NCBI GenBank assembly: GCA_025094145.1
Contig: JALLLS010000113.1
Coordinates: forward strand, 1 to 64,000
Origin: Spinellus fusiger
Taxonomy: Eukaryota > Mucoromycota > Mucoromycetes > Mucorales > Phycomycetaceae
DNA: 64,000 nucleotides
Direction of reading: 5' to 3'
The position numbers were made by a program, and so were the translations under genes. Positions 39,419 through 54,864 of this stretch are shown in pieces (within the stretch, counting starts at the first letter, position 1; every line of letters begins with the position of its first letter). The notes below the pieces were generated by a model, which had not been told where the DNA came from, did no database searches, and was given only the letters and a program-made list of their open reading frames with translations.

Positions 39419-40420
39419 TCAGTGGTCTGGCACCCACTCTTCTCCTACAACCCCTTCTTGTCTCAACACACGCAACATGATTTCATAGGTGTCTTGGTAA
39501 ATATCAAAATGTCCCAATGCCATCATTTGGTCTGCCAATTCAGTGATCCTCTCTACAGTTGCCTTTCTCTTGGCTTCTTCTTCTTCATTCAGTTGTTGTG
39601 TTGGTTTCTTTGTTTTGTTCTTCTTGTCCAGTAACTTTTGCTTCCAAGCAGGCACCTTTTGGCTTGTCCCTCCTCCCAGTCCTGCCAACACCTCACTCAC
39701 ACTCTGGCCTGGCTTCAAGTGCACCACCATGGCCTTGTAAATGCCTGTCTTTGTTTGTGGCATAGACGCCTGTCGTTCTGCTTCCAGTAGGGCCTCTGCC
39801 TTTTCTCTTTTGGCTTGGGCTTCTCGTGCTGCCTTTATATCTCGACGGGAGATTCCTTCCATCCAGCGATCATGGAATGCCTGTGGATCTCCCTTGTTAA
39901 GCACATAGTTACCCTGAGCATCGAAACTGCCTTCTTCCAGTTCTTGTTGCATGTTGAAGGCCATGACAGACGGTGCCTTTTTCTTTTTGGGGCGTTCTCC
40001 TTCTCCTTCTTTATGATCATTGTCATCATCGTCAGACATATCATGCGAGCCAAACTCCTGTCCTTCAATATCACCCATCGCCAATGTCTTTTTTTTGGCC
40101 GGCATAGCAGGAAGGTCGGCGTCACCAAACATATCAAAGTCATCTCCTGCACTTTCATTTACTGCTTTTCCTTTTCCCTTTACACCAGACTCTTCATCAC
40201 TGTCATTGTCACTGCTGTAAACACCACCATCCACTTCATCGTCACTGGCATAGGCGTCGGTGTTGACAGCCCCACGGCGTTGTTTTGTGGGCTCAAGGGC
40301 ATCTTGGTGGTCAATTTCAATATCATTGTCATGCGTTGGCTGGAAACGCACTCTTTTTTGACCCGTGCGGTCGTCCAAGTCGTGTCTTTCTACGGATCCT
40401 TTTCGTTTTCCGTTGGTCAT
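39419..40420 (-). CDS. LIN1/CD2BP2-like protein lacking the GYF domain
   Basis: 333 residues, intronless. It has an N-terminal basic RKxRF motif (TGQKRVRFQ), long acidic stretches (DDEVDGG, SDNDSDEE, MSDDDDND), PSVMAFNMQQELEEGSFDAQGNYV, and DRWMEG near residue 180. These are characteristic of the U5 snRNP 52K protein CD2BP2/Lin1 (the 'F-[DN]-...-EG-F-D-..G-N-Y' block). Family members end with a GYF domain that binds proline-rich partners in the spliceosome. Here the protein stops at EEWVPDH with no GYF sequence, and MPDU1 begins only 95 bp further, so the domain cannot lie downstream. The family call is fairly secure, but the role of a GYF-less form is uncertain. Confidence 0.7.
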   Translation of the reverse strand: MTNGKRKGSVERHDLDDRTGQKRVRFQPTHDNDIEIDHQDALEPTKQRRGAVNTDAYASDDEVDGGVYSSDNDSDEESGVKGKGKAVNESAGDDFDMFGDADLPAMPAKKKTLAMGDIEGQEFGSHDMSDDDDNDHKEGEGERPKKKKAPSVMAFNMQQELEEGSFDAQGNYVLNKGDPQAFHDRWMEGISRRDIKAAREAQAKREKAEALLEAERQASMPQTKTGIYKAMVVHLKPGQSVSEVLAGLGGGTSQKVPAWKQKLLDKKNKTKKPTQQLNEEEEAKRKATVERITELADQMMALGHFDIYQDTYEIMLRVLRQEGVVGEEWVPDH

Positions 40421-40439
40421 GAGCGGGAAGAAGCAGGGG

Positions 40440-40492
40440 TTTTTTATTTTTTATTTTTTATTTTATTTTATTTTATTTTATTTTATTTACAA
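40440..40492. repeat. (TTTTA)n microsatellite in the LIN1-like 5' leader
   Basis: About 50 bp of TTTTA/TTTTTTA units, 20 bp upstream of the LIN1-like ATG. Poly(dA:dT)-type tracts are common nucleosome-excluding promoter elements in fungi. Confidence 0.8.
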
Positions 40493-40743
40493 TGAGTAGG
40501 AAAATTGAATCCACACTCCACGTCACTAGAATAGGAGAGAAGTGAAGTGAAGGAGAGTCACAGTTGCCTAGATAAGAAGAGGATATCTGCATAAGAGAGC
40601 AAGAGTGCAAGAGAGTGTGTATGTGTAAAATATACCATTTTTAAGGGTTTTATTAGAATTAGATACAAGGTAGGGTGAGCTGCATAAATAATGATACAAG
40701 AAAATACAAGAGAATAGTCAACGCCTGAACATAGGCAGTCACC

Positions 40744-41688
40744 TTACCCTGTGGAAGGGTGTGATAACAGGCGATGAAAGACCTTTGAGCATAGTTGGCG
40801 ACCTTTAGGAGACATACGTGGAAGTAGAGGCATAGCATAAGTTGGGGTGGATGAAGGCGTTCTTGAATAGGAGAAGCTGATGGGTGCATAAGATTCATTG
40901 GTGGTCAAGGCATGAACATGTCCCTGCATAGTGTCTGGAAAGGCCATAAGGTCTAGACTGTGTGGCCTTTGTTTTATATGGGGAAAAGTAAACCATCGAT
41001 CCACGGTGGTGAAAAAAGAGGAGGCTGTATGGCGGCGTTTCTTTGTGGTGGTGTTGGTGGTGTTGGTGGTGGTGGTGGTAGTATTAGCAGTAGCAGTAGC
41101 AGTATTATCAGTAGCAGTATTAGCAGTAGCAGTAGTAGCAGTAGCAGTAGCAGTAGTAGCAGCCAAGGGAAACAGTGAATCATTCTCAATGGAAGGACGG
41201 TGAAGGGACAGAGAACAAGAGATGGAACAGGCAGAGGAAGGTGACACAGGTGACACGGTGCTTGATCTTCGACTACTCTGGAGGGAGGAAATGGTACTTA
41301 TACTGTCAAATCGTGTTCTGCCTGACTCAACTGTAGGCATAAAGATGGTGTCATTGTGGTAAGGAAATGCCAAGGGATAGGCATCAATTGCGACATTGTC
41401 TGTCCATTTGTGACGCTGGGTGGAATCTAAAGGGTCTGTCTCTTTGGATTCGACACTCCTACGCCGAGAGAGTGGGGTGGTGGTGTATGTGGTGTATGTG
41501 GTAGGATGACATGGAAGTAGAACAGACTCTGTAGCCTCAAATGTGATGTAGGGCCGGCGTGTCTCTGTAGTAGTCTTTGTAGTGCTCGTGGTCATTGTAG
41601 TCATTGTAGTGCTTGGTGTAGTACCTGCATGTGTGTTTGCATTGGCACTGACATTTGACGAATATTGACAAGAATTGAGGCTGTCCAT
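40744..41688 (-). CDS. Ser/Thr-rich low-complexity protein, unknown function
   Basis: 314 residues, single exon. I do not recognise a family. N-terminal Thr repeats (TTMTTMTTSTTKTTT) and a middle Ala/Thr/Asn-rich tract come from a trinucleotide repeat (about 41,060-41,165). Several RRRS/RRSS-type basophilic kinase motifs occur (SRRRSVES, SSRRSSTVS). The C-terminal 90 residues look more ordered: SFFTTVDRWFTFPH, RPHSLDLMAFPDTMQGHVHALTTNESYAPISF. No signal peptide or membrane segment. Composition suggests a disordered, phosphorylation-regulated fungal protein. It could alternatively be a lineage-specific gene. Confidence 0.6.
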   Translation of the reverse strand: MDSLNSCQYSSNVSANANTHAGTTPSTTMTTMTTSTTKTTTETRRPYITFEATESVLLPCHPTTYTTYTTTPLSRRRSVESKETDPLDSTQRHKWTDNVAIDAYPLAFPYHNDTIFMPTVESGRTRFDSISTISSLQSSRRSSTVSPVSPSSACSISCSLSLHRPSIENDSLFPLAATTATATATTATANTATDNTATATANTTTTTTNTTNTTTKKRRHTASSFFTTVDRWFTFPHIKQRPHSLDLMAFPDTMQGHVHALTTNESYAPISFSYSRTPSSTPTYAMPLLPRMSPKGRQLCSKVFHRLLSHPSTG

Positions 41689-41699
41689 GAAGAATAAAG

Positions 41700-42690
41700 T
41701 AATTAACTCTCAAGACATGTCTTTCCTTTATATACACATTCATAAGGAAGGAAATGCAATCAGACGCGTGTCTCCGATGTCCTTGATATTCAACCCCACT
41801 ATAACACATCTTCTCCTCACTCACGCTCAAGTAGTATAAGGCAGTATAAGGCAGTATAAGGCAGTATAAGGTGCTATAAAGCAGTATAAGGTGCTAGAAG
41901 GTAAATGAACAGTCCACACAAATAGATCGACACAAGGGTCTGCAGTTACTTCTTTCGTTCACACTTCTTGCCATATGGTTACACACCAGACCAAGCACGA
42001 CACTTGCATGTCCTTCCCTACTTACTTGTACACGCCTCATCCTTAATGAAAAAAGAAAAAAAAAAAAAAAAGAAAAAGAATAAATAACTCCACTCTAGAA
42101 AGATGACTCCTATTGGTGGTTGGATTCTTACTCTAATAGGCAGGAAGAAGGAGGTCTGTAGGACTATAAAAGGGTAAAAAGAGTAGCAAGGGCAAAATAG
42201 AGAGAGGCTCCCTTTCCCCCCCCCTCATCTATCAAAACAAGGCCCGTGCACTCTCCTCTTTTGATCAAGGCAAAAATGAAAGCCGACCCCTCTGCCTTTC
42301 TCCTTAGTCATTCTATTCCCCGACCAGGGACACTTCTCCTTTTGTCACTGTTCTTACATGCAAATAGTGACAGTGCTATTGTAGTGACAATTCAATTCCC
42401 ATTCTATTGTAGTACCACTGGCTGACATGGCATTATCACTGTACACCCTTGCCTTGACATGAAATCCAACAGGAGGAGGGATGTTATATCCATGGAGGAT
42501 GTGATCTATTGATTTTATTTCTACAGCTAACAAAGTAACTGAATACTTGCACTCTTTTATTTATTATTTATTTATTATTGATAGAAGAATGAATAGGGAA
42601 ATATGTAGTGTGGGTGATGAACAAAAAGAAAAAGGTAGGTATGGTGAGTGAGTGAGTGAAAATAGACAAAGACACCTATAGAATGCATAC
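41700..42690. other. Intergenic region with short direct repeats
   Basis: About 1 kb without an open frame of note. It includes a 10-bp tandem array (GCAGTATAAG, about five units, 41832-41890), an A-rich run at 42047-42078, and C8 at 42219. A 'ctataaaagg' TATA-like sequence lies near 42165 with no gene following on the plus strand. Nothing else is recognisable. Confidence 0.5.
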
Positions 42691-42699
42691 ATATATATT

Positions 42700-43072
42700 C
42701 ATATATACATACACATATATACATACACATACACATATATACATACACATACACATATATACATACACATACACATATATACATACACATACACATATAT
42801 ACATACACATACACATATATACATACACATACACATATATACATACACATACACATATATACATACACATACACATATATACATACACATACACATATAT
42901 ACATACACATACACATATATACATACACATACACATATATACATACACATACACATATATACATACACATACACATATATACATACACATACACATATAT
43001 ACATACACATACACATATACACATACACATACACATATATACATACACATACACATACACATACACATACAC
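42700..43072. repeat. 20-bp minisatellite (ACATACACATACACATATAT), about 17 units
   Basis: Nearly perfect head-to-tail array over about 370 bp. The first units and the last (ACACAT runs) are degenerate; internal units from 42721 to 43010 are identical. It lies about 50 bp beyond the RAE1 stop codon. Frames read through it on both strands are compositional artefacts. Confidence 0.95.
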
Positions 43073-43120
43073 GCCCACATTGCACTTTATAGCTTCATCG
43101 AGTAGCTTCATCGAGTAGCT

Positions 43121-44655
43121 TCATCGCTTTTTAGTAGCACGTGGCTTCACATCATCTTCCTTCACAGCATGCAATAGTATCTTGTTTGGATATGTAGGGA
43201 GAGCAAATCGGTGTCCCTAACAAACAACATACAAACAACATACATACATATCGATCCTTTCTTTTTTTCCTTTTTCCTTTACAGATACACCCACACACCC
43301 ACACACCATACCTACCTTGGACCAATCATAGCTCATGGCATAGGCAAAGAGGGTGCCATTGTGATTAAAGGCAGTACAAGGGATTGTCCCGTGCAGATTG
43401 GGAAACAGCTTCAAACGCTGCTTGGAGTCCTTGTCCCAGAAACTCACTGTACCATCAGCACCTGCTGTAGAGAATGTCCCATGCCCAGGATGGAAGCTGA
43501 TGGCATTCACAGAAAAGACATTCTTCTGTTCGTCACGGTGACACTTGAAGGAGAAGTTTTTGCTATTGTTTCTCTCAGATGAATGCCTTGACTCTTTCTT
43601 TGATGAAAGAAAGAAAGACAATTACCTCTGCTCTTTCTCTTCAATGTATTGGATGGCCACCCTACCTTCAATCGACCCCACTGCATATCCCCTGCCTTGA
43701 GTGAAGCAAGATACAGTCCGTGTTTGCCATTTGAGGGGAGAAGTGGCTTGCTACTCCACCCTCAGTTCCCCACAGTACAGGCAGAAGGTGTGACTTACCT
43801 TGAAGGGTGTGGTAGGTGCAGTGAGATCAACAATCATCACATGCTTCTCAGCACATCCAGCCACCAAGAGAGAACCCTGGATATCCATTGAATAGCATCG
43901 ATCTGGCAAGGACAGTTTGCCAATGGAAGATGGAGACCGCAAGTCCCAGTACTGAAGTGTCTTGTCCCAACTCCCTGTAGCCACTACATGGGGTGTCTGA
44001 TCAAGGAATTGGATGGATTTGATAGGTGCTTCGTGGGATGCAATCTGTGTGAATTGGCCGGTGGTGACATCAAACATTCTTCCTACAGCGTCACCTCCTC
44101 CCGAGACTACCTTGGTGCCGTCCTAACCAGAAAAAAAACCCCCCAACAGACCTGTAAGCTACTGTCTGGCAGCCTCCCATGTCTCTTTCTTTATGAGGGA
44201 GAAGGAGGGAGGAGGAGTACCTTGCTCCATGCTACACTTAACACAGGCCCTTGGTGACTGTAGGCTGTTCTGGGAATCGTATTGCCAGAAGACTGGACTT
44301 CATAAATGCGCACCTACAAGCATAAGTGGCAAGTAGAAGAAACAAAACCCACTTGTTCATCCCAAGAAGAGGCTGCTAAGAAATTGGCTTGGGAGGAAAA
44401 TGAAAGGGCTGAAATGCCATCGGTGGGTGGGGAAGTCACCTAATGTCCCAAAGGCACACAGATATTGGAAGAGAAGAAACATTAAAAACAAGACAATTAG
44501 AAAGACAATTAGAAAGACAATTAGAAAGACAGTTAGAATTGATCTTATTCCAAAGGCCCTTTTTTTCTTTGAAATGCTCTATTCTGTCTCGGTGCCATAG
44601 AGTCACACCTGTTGTAGGTGCTTAAGACAAGTACCTCAAAGTCTTTACTGTCCAT
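43121..44655 (-). CDS. RAE1: mRNA export factor RAE1/GLE2 (WD40 beta-propeller)
   Basis: Seven exons by hand splicing: 44655-44635, 44439-44353, 44313-44221, 44122-43799, 43750-43626, 43562-43316 and 43216-43121. Together they encode 330 residues in a consistent frame. Diagnostic blocks are [94 protein letters not shown], and [23 protein letters not shown]1 docks on nucleoporin GLEBS motifs at nuclear pores, serves mRNA export and has mitotic roles. The C-terminus ends KPRATKKR as in orthologues. The ATG at 44655 gives MDSKDFE before a 195-bp intron, the least certain junction. Confidence 0.9.
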
Positions 44656-45035
44656 GGCGGAAGAAGTGAAATAAGTAGTACCACATAGCAGTATCAGTAG
44701 AAAACAGAATGACATTCAATTCCCGACCGTGTGTCTTTTTTTTTTCTCTTTTTTTTTTCTCTTTTTCTTTTTTAATAATGCAAAAGAAAGGAGTCTCTCT
44801 TTCTTATTATAAAAGAGCAGCCTATAAATACAGATGTAGGGGGAAAATGAAGTCCATAACAGCTGGCAGTAGAAAATAGCTACAGTCAGTGGCAAGACAC
44901 ATGACTTTTTTTTTTTTCTATTTTACTCTACTTTTTGATATGGGCAGTCACTCTGAAGAGTAGTGGGATGAAGAGAGATGGACATCGGACACAAGATTCT
45001 TCTGAGTATAGATCGGTCTGGTACGAATCGACAAG
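44656..45035. other. Intergenic, poly(T)/poly(A)-rich
   Basis: Upstream region of RAE1, containing TTTTTTTTTCTC-type runs at 44735-44775 and 44908-44925. These would be poly(dA:dT) promoter tracts for the minus-strand RAE1 gene. No gene seen. Confidence 0.5.
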
Positions 45036-46634
45036 TACACACCCAAAGATTTTTGGGATATATAAAGAAATATTATGAGAATAAAATCACAATATTATTA
45101 TGATTGGCTAATCTGTTTGAAAATGCTTTTTCGCTGTCTAAATGATCAATTTCAAACTCTACTTACCTGTTTTAGCAATCACTATTGACTTTGCAATTAA
45201 AAAGTATAGAATTGGCTGTAAAGACAAGAAGTAGAACAAGAATTACTCCAAAATTACAACTCAGTCACTGCTATTCTTCTCTTGACATAATGTGTTAACT
45301 ATAAGCCCATAGTATTTGCAGCGTAACAATATTTAAGAAAATATTTATTATAAGACACACACAGAATTAACTCTAATCATTGTCCATAAAATAGAACCAA
45401 ACTCACTTACATTGAGAACAGTGTATTCATTTATTGACAATATTTATAATCACCTCAATTATCTCATTGTAACTGGTATTAACAATAGTACTTGATGACA
45501 ACAAGGTATTATTTCTAATACTGTCCTTTAGGTCCAAGGCAAATAGGGTGTGAATTGTTTGACTTGTGAGTTTTATGGGTGGAGGCTAGTGTATACATCA
45601 CCAGAATAGAGAAAGAAAAATTATTATTTGTTTTGATAATCCCATCCTTTTGTTATTTCTCACACTGCACATACAACTTAACACTCAAGTAATCGTCAAG
45701 ATGAGAATAGCTGAGCAAGGTAATGTGCCATTATTAACAAAAAGAAACAATAGGAGGTGATAGACACTACTAAAGACTAGCCTAGTGATGAAAAGGTAAG
45801 CAGTGTCTTCATCTAGGCTTGAGTTCAATGTAATCCATAAGACATTGTACTGACTCTTCTTCTAATAGATGATATATGACTCGTTATTCTAAAGACAAGT
45901 ATTAAGTACAAGGTAAGCATATTATCTCTCTTGATTGAATTATTACTAATACACTCTTCTGTTATTAGATAGGTTAAGACTCTTTCTCAAGGCAGCCTTA
46001 GGTGGTCTTCTTCCTTCTATATTATCAATACTGTTTAGGGTGTATTCCCAAGCATAGTAATATATATCCCAAGAATAAAGCACAAGGCTTTTATAGTGTA
46101 TTTACTATTGCTATTGTTGGAAAACCCAAAAAACAAGAGGTGTGTTTGTTTGAATTAAAGGATATATTTCTCAAAGATTTATTGTATGAATTTGGGTCTA
46201 CTTATATACATATTTTTTCTATGCTACAAAGATCTAAGTTATACAGTAATAGCTTCTCAGTAAATTCAGGGATGGTTTTCCCTCCCTTGTCTTATACGTG
46301 TTTCAAGGGGGAAAAGTCTTCACCTTTACAACACTATGAAGGAATACGCCTAGAACAGCAGTAGCTATAGTAATAGTATAGTATAGTATTAGCTATAGTA
46401 TTATTAGCTATATTATTATAATAAACAATTTTATCTATTAACAATTTTGTTCATAAACAATATTATTTATTGATAATACAATTTGATATTGATGTATTCC
46501 ATAAAAAGAAATAGAAATTTAGATACTTGCAAACCTTTGATTTTAAACACAGTCCCATAAAAGGGCAATATTTTATTACGTAACAGGTAATACTGTGCAC
46601 CTTTAAAGACCCGAAAAATCTCCTGGTCTATAGA
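45036..46634 (-). mobile_element. Non-autonomous deletion derivative of the Tnp2-like transposon
   Basis: The left end TACACACCCAAAGATTTTTGGG and the following about 500 bp match 8687-9200. From about 45545 the sequence jumps to the equivalent of 11940 onward and continues to the right end near 46634, where the terminal repeat is diverged. The whole transposase coding region is deleted. It preserves the empty site for the LTR-A insertion found in the other copy, and itself carries a different solo LTR. Confidence 0.8.
46111..46337 (+). repeat. 219-bp solo LTR with 4-bp target duplication
   Basis: TGTTGGAAAACCC (46115) to TTTACAACA (46333), flanked by CTAT on both sides (46111-46114, 46334-46337). 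The uninterrupted sequence 'attgctatgaagg' is present in the other transposon copy near 13065, proving it is an insertion. No related internal sequence is in the window. Confidence 0.75.
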
Positions 46635-48368
46635 CCAATTGCAGTTCATTTGTCGTCTTTGATCTTAGATATATCAAAGGAAATCCGGACAGTTGAACGT
46701 GTAGTAGAACTCTGCTCTTTATTCATTCAATTCAATACTTTTATACTATTTCCACGCACTACTTCTACTAACTTATGATACAATAGGTAGATCTTAGAGA
46801 TGTACTCATTCTTAGCCTGCCTGACTTCAAACCATTCACATTTCTTCTTTTGGTTGGCTTCTTCACCAAAGATGCCACTATCTATAAAAAGAAAAGTAAT
46901 ATCACGACACATTGGTGTTAGTGCAGTCTATTGGAGTCGACGATAATATACCTGAAAAAGTGTCCAAAGACTGTTTCTATGATAACATATTATATCCCGA
47001 TCATGACTGTCATTCTACCAAGTCACGTAGCACCTGCCGCAGCTCATCTTACACTCTACCGGTTCTCAGGAATGCTAAGAATGTAGAATATTATACTCCA
47101 ATCAGATGACAATCAAAAAGGCATGTTTACAAGATCAGACATTATGCTGACAATGATGCCTGATTGTAACAAGAGAAACAAACAATCGTCAGATAGTCTT
47201 GGTATTCTTATCACTTGTCTTACTCATCCCTTGATCAATGGCTGTATCTTTTTATCTTTATTGTTGTATAGAAATAATAATTCTTGTGCACTCTTTTTCT
47301 TTCTTCTTTTTTTTTATATATATAAAAATAATACAATTAGATCACTTTCTAAATTTATAATATAAATATTTGTTTATTTGTTTATTTATTTTGCACACTA
47401 AATTTTTAAGTTTGAACATTATGTTGAAGAGAAGCCTTAAACAATCTTACTGTCTTTTACCATGGATCTATTTTTTAATTCATAGTACAATTCATTAGAT
47501 CTTTGACTCAAGGACTAAGCATTTATCAGAGGCCATTGAAAAAGAAAAGAAAAAAAGAAAGAAATAGAGAAAGATTTCTGAGCCAATATCTTAGTCCAAA
47601 TCTTTGCTCAGTAAATGATCCAGATATTCTACTAGAAAATGATCAAATCATCTCGGAGAATGGTGTGTTTCTGATCTGTGGGATGTGGGACCAATGCAGA
47701 TCGGTGAGGTGGGTGATTCTTCTGTAAGAGTGGCTAGAAACACATACTACTCAAAAGAAGAAAAGGAAAAGAAAAAGGTGCTATATAACAAGGGTGAGGC
47801 TCAGCAACATTGGATTAGAAATAGCGTGAAGATGTGTCTGAAGAGATCCACAGGAGAGAATCGAATGGAGAATCAAAATAAAGAGCCGATTGTCATTGCA
47901 TTGGAGAACAGAAAAGACTTCATTCTCTTACTACAGGGACTCTTGTTAGAGAGCCCGGTGCTTCCAACCAATCCACGAGAAATAGAAGCTTATGGTTTTT
48001 ATGGTTTCTATGAAGATTGAGAGGATAGATCAATCTTTCTATAGTCATCATGGCTTAATAGCATGACTACAGAGACATAACAGTGGCTTCATCTTCTAAA
48101 GACATGTCACTGGAGTCAGCTAGTGGGTCGTTTTTCTGTTCTACACCACAGAGTCCTATTCTCCAATGAATAAAGTTTGACTGCGGCTCTCTTCAATTCA
48201 TTGCCAGCAAGCGGAATGGAGGACAATAAAAATGCAACTTGAAATAAAAAACAATTATAATACCCGACACATATATTTATATTGTGTCACTATGCACTGA
48301 TACCTCTTTCTCTCTTCCTTTCTTCCTTTCTCTCTCTCTCTTGTCTTGTATACGAGTGGATTGATTTC
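46635..48368. other. Relic-rich intergenic region
   Basis: Contains short disconnected frames without recognisable domains (46912-47109 plus strand, 46912-46727 minus strand). A TATA/LTR-like stretch at 46690-46790 has 'ctctgctctttattcattc'. The segment just before 48369 is a C/T-rich leader of the ABC transporter (48300-48345). Confidence 0.4.
47503..48020 (+). pseudogene. Unidentified ORF pair, probable decayed gene
   Basis: Two overlapping plus-strand frames (47503-47727 and 47685-48020) look like one coding unit with a frameshift or an unrecognised short intron. The second encodes KGEAQQHWIRNSVKMCLKRS and ENRKDFILLLQGLLLESPVLP. Amino-acid composition is protein-like, but I recognise no family. 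Without the start region I cannot say whether it is host or transposon derived. Confidence 0.3.
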
Positions 48369-53930
<5,562 letters not shown>

Positions 53931-54360
53931 TAAAAGCTCAGCTATATGATTTGTTTAGAATATTTTTTCTTTCTTTTATTTTTAGAGAGTAGATAGTGTT
54001 CAGAAACGACCAGGAACAAGAGGTGTTTTTGGTAATAAAATAGTTGTATTTATCAAAGCTCTATACTACAACAATTACAACTACTTATATACTTTTTAGA
54101 CTATGTTAATTTAATCTAATTCTGCAATAGCAATGTCTCTGAGAGGGTTGATTTCCTCAACATTCTCAACAATAGGAATCATCACCTTACAAAGAAGTCA
54201 GTAAGAATAATAAGGAAAAAGATATATATTGATATTTAATATCTAATGGCTAGTTACCATACATGCCTTGTTTCGACAAGCATGTGTTGAACATTAATTA
54301 TTTTATTGATATGTTTGATAATGGATATGTGTAAAGAGGTTAATACTTTAAAAGAAACAC
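53931..54360. other. Intergenic between ABC transporter and inverted arm
   Basis: About 430 bp, AT-rich. A stretch at 54000-54180 ('gaacaagaggtgttttt', 'gtatttatcaaagctctatac') has the layout of an LTR fragment, but I find no second copy in the window. No gene. Confidence 0.4.
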
Positions 54361-54833
54361 ACTGCTTATGTAGATTAGAGTGCGATTATTTATTACACTT
54401 ATTATACTTATCATTTACTACTATTATTATCTATCATTCTTGTTTGCATTCTTGTTTTCATTTTCTACTAATAAAAGATCCTTCTCTAATGAACTTTTTC
54501 TCTTCCTTTTCTTCTTCTTTTTATAACAACAACCCTTTCCTCTACTATAACACCAGTCCCAATCCATCCAAATGTGTACATAGCCAACACATAGTCCCTT
54601 GCCATGGAATCCGCCAAAAATTAAGCCAGTAAAGAGGAGAGGTCCTTGTTATTTATTTGTGACAACTCCAATGACCCAATAAGCGACGCCCCCTCCTCCC
54701 TCTTTTTTTTTTTTCCTTTCTTTTTCTGCTTATTATTTTTGTATTTCTGCTCTTTCAGCGAGTCGCCCTCTTTATTTATTTTTATTTTTTATTTTTTATT
54801 TTATTTTATTTTTTCCTATTTTTATTTTATTTT

Positions 54834-54864
<31 letters not shown>

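Noticed and set aside
41060..41165. Trinucleotide (AGTAGC)n tract as a non-coding microsatellite excluding a gene
   Set aside because: It lies in frame within the 314-residue minus-strand ORF and keeps the frame, as expected for coding low-complexity sequence.
42700..43072. CRISPR-like regularly spaced repeats
   Set aside because: Units are head to tail with no variable spacers, in a eukaryotic genome.
42575..43111. Long frames on both strands across the minisatellite (YVYVYMCMCM-type and THTHIYIH-type proteins)
   Set aside because: They exist only because a 20-bp repeat without stops is read in several frames on both strands; no start context or non-repetitive domain.
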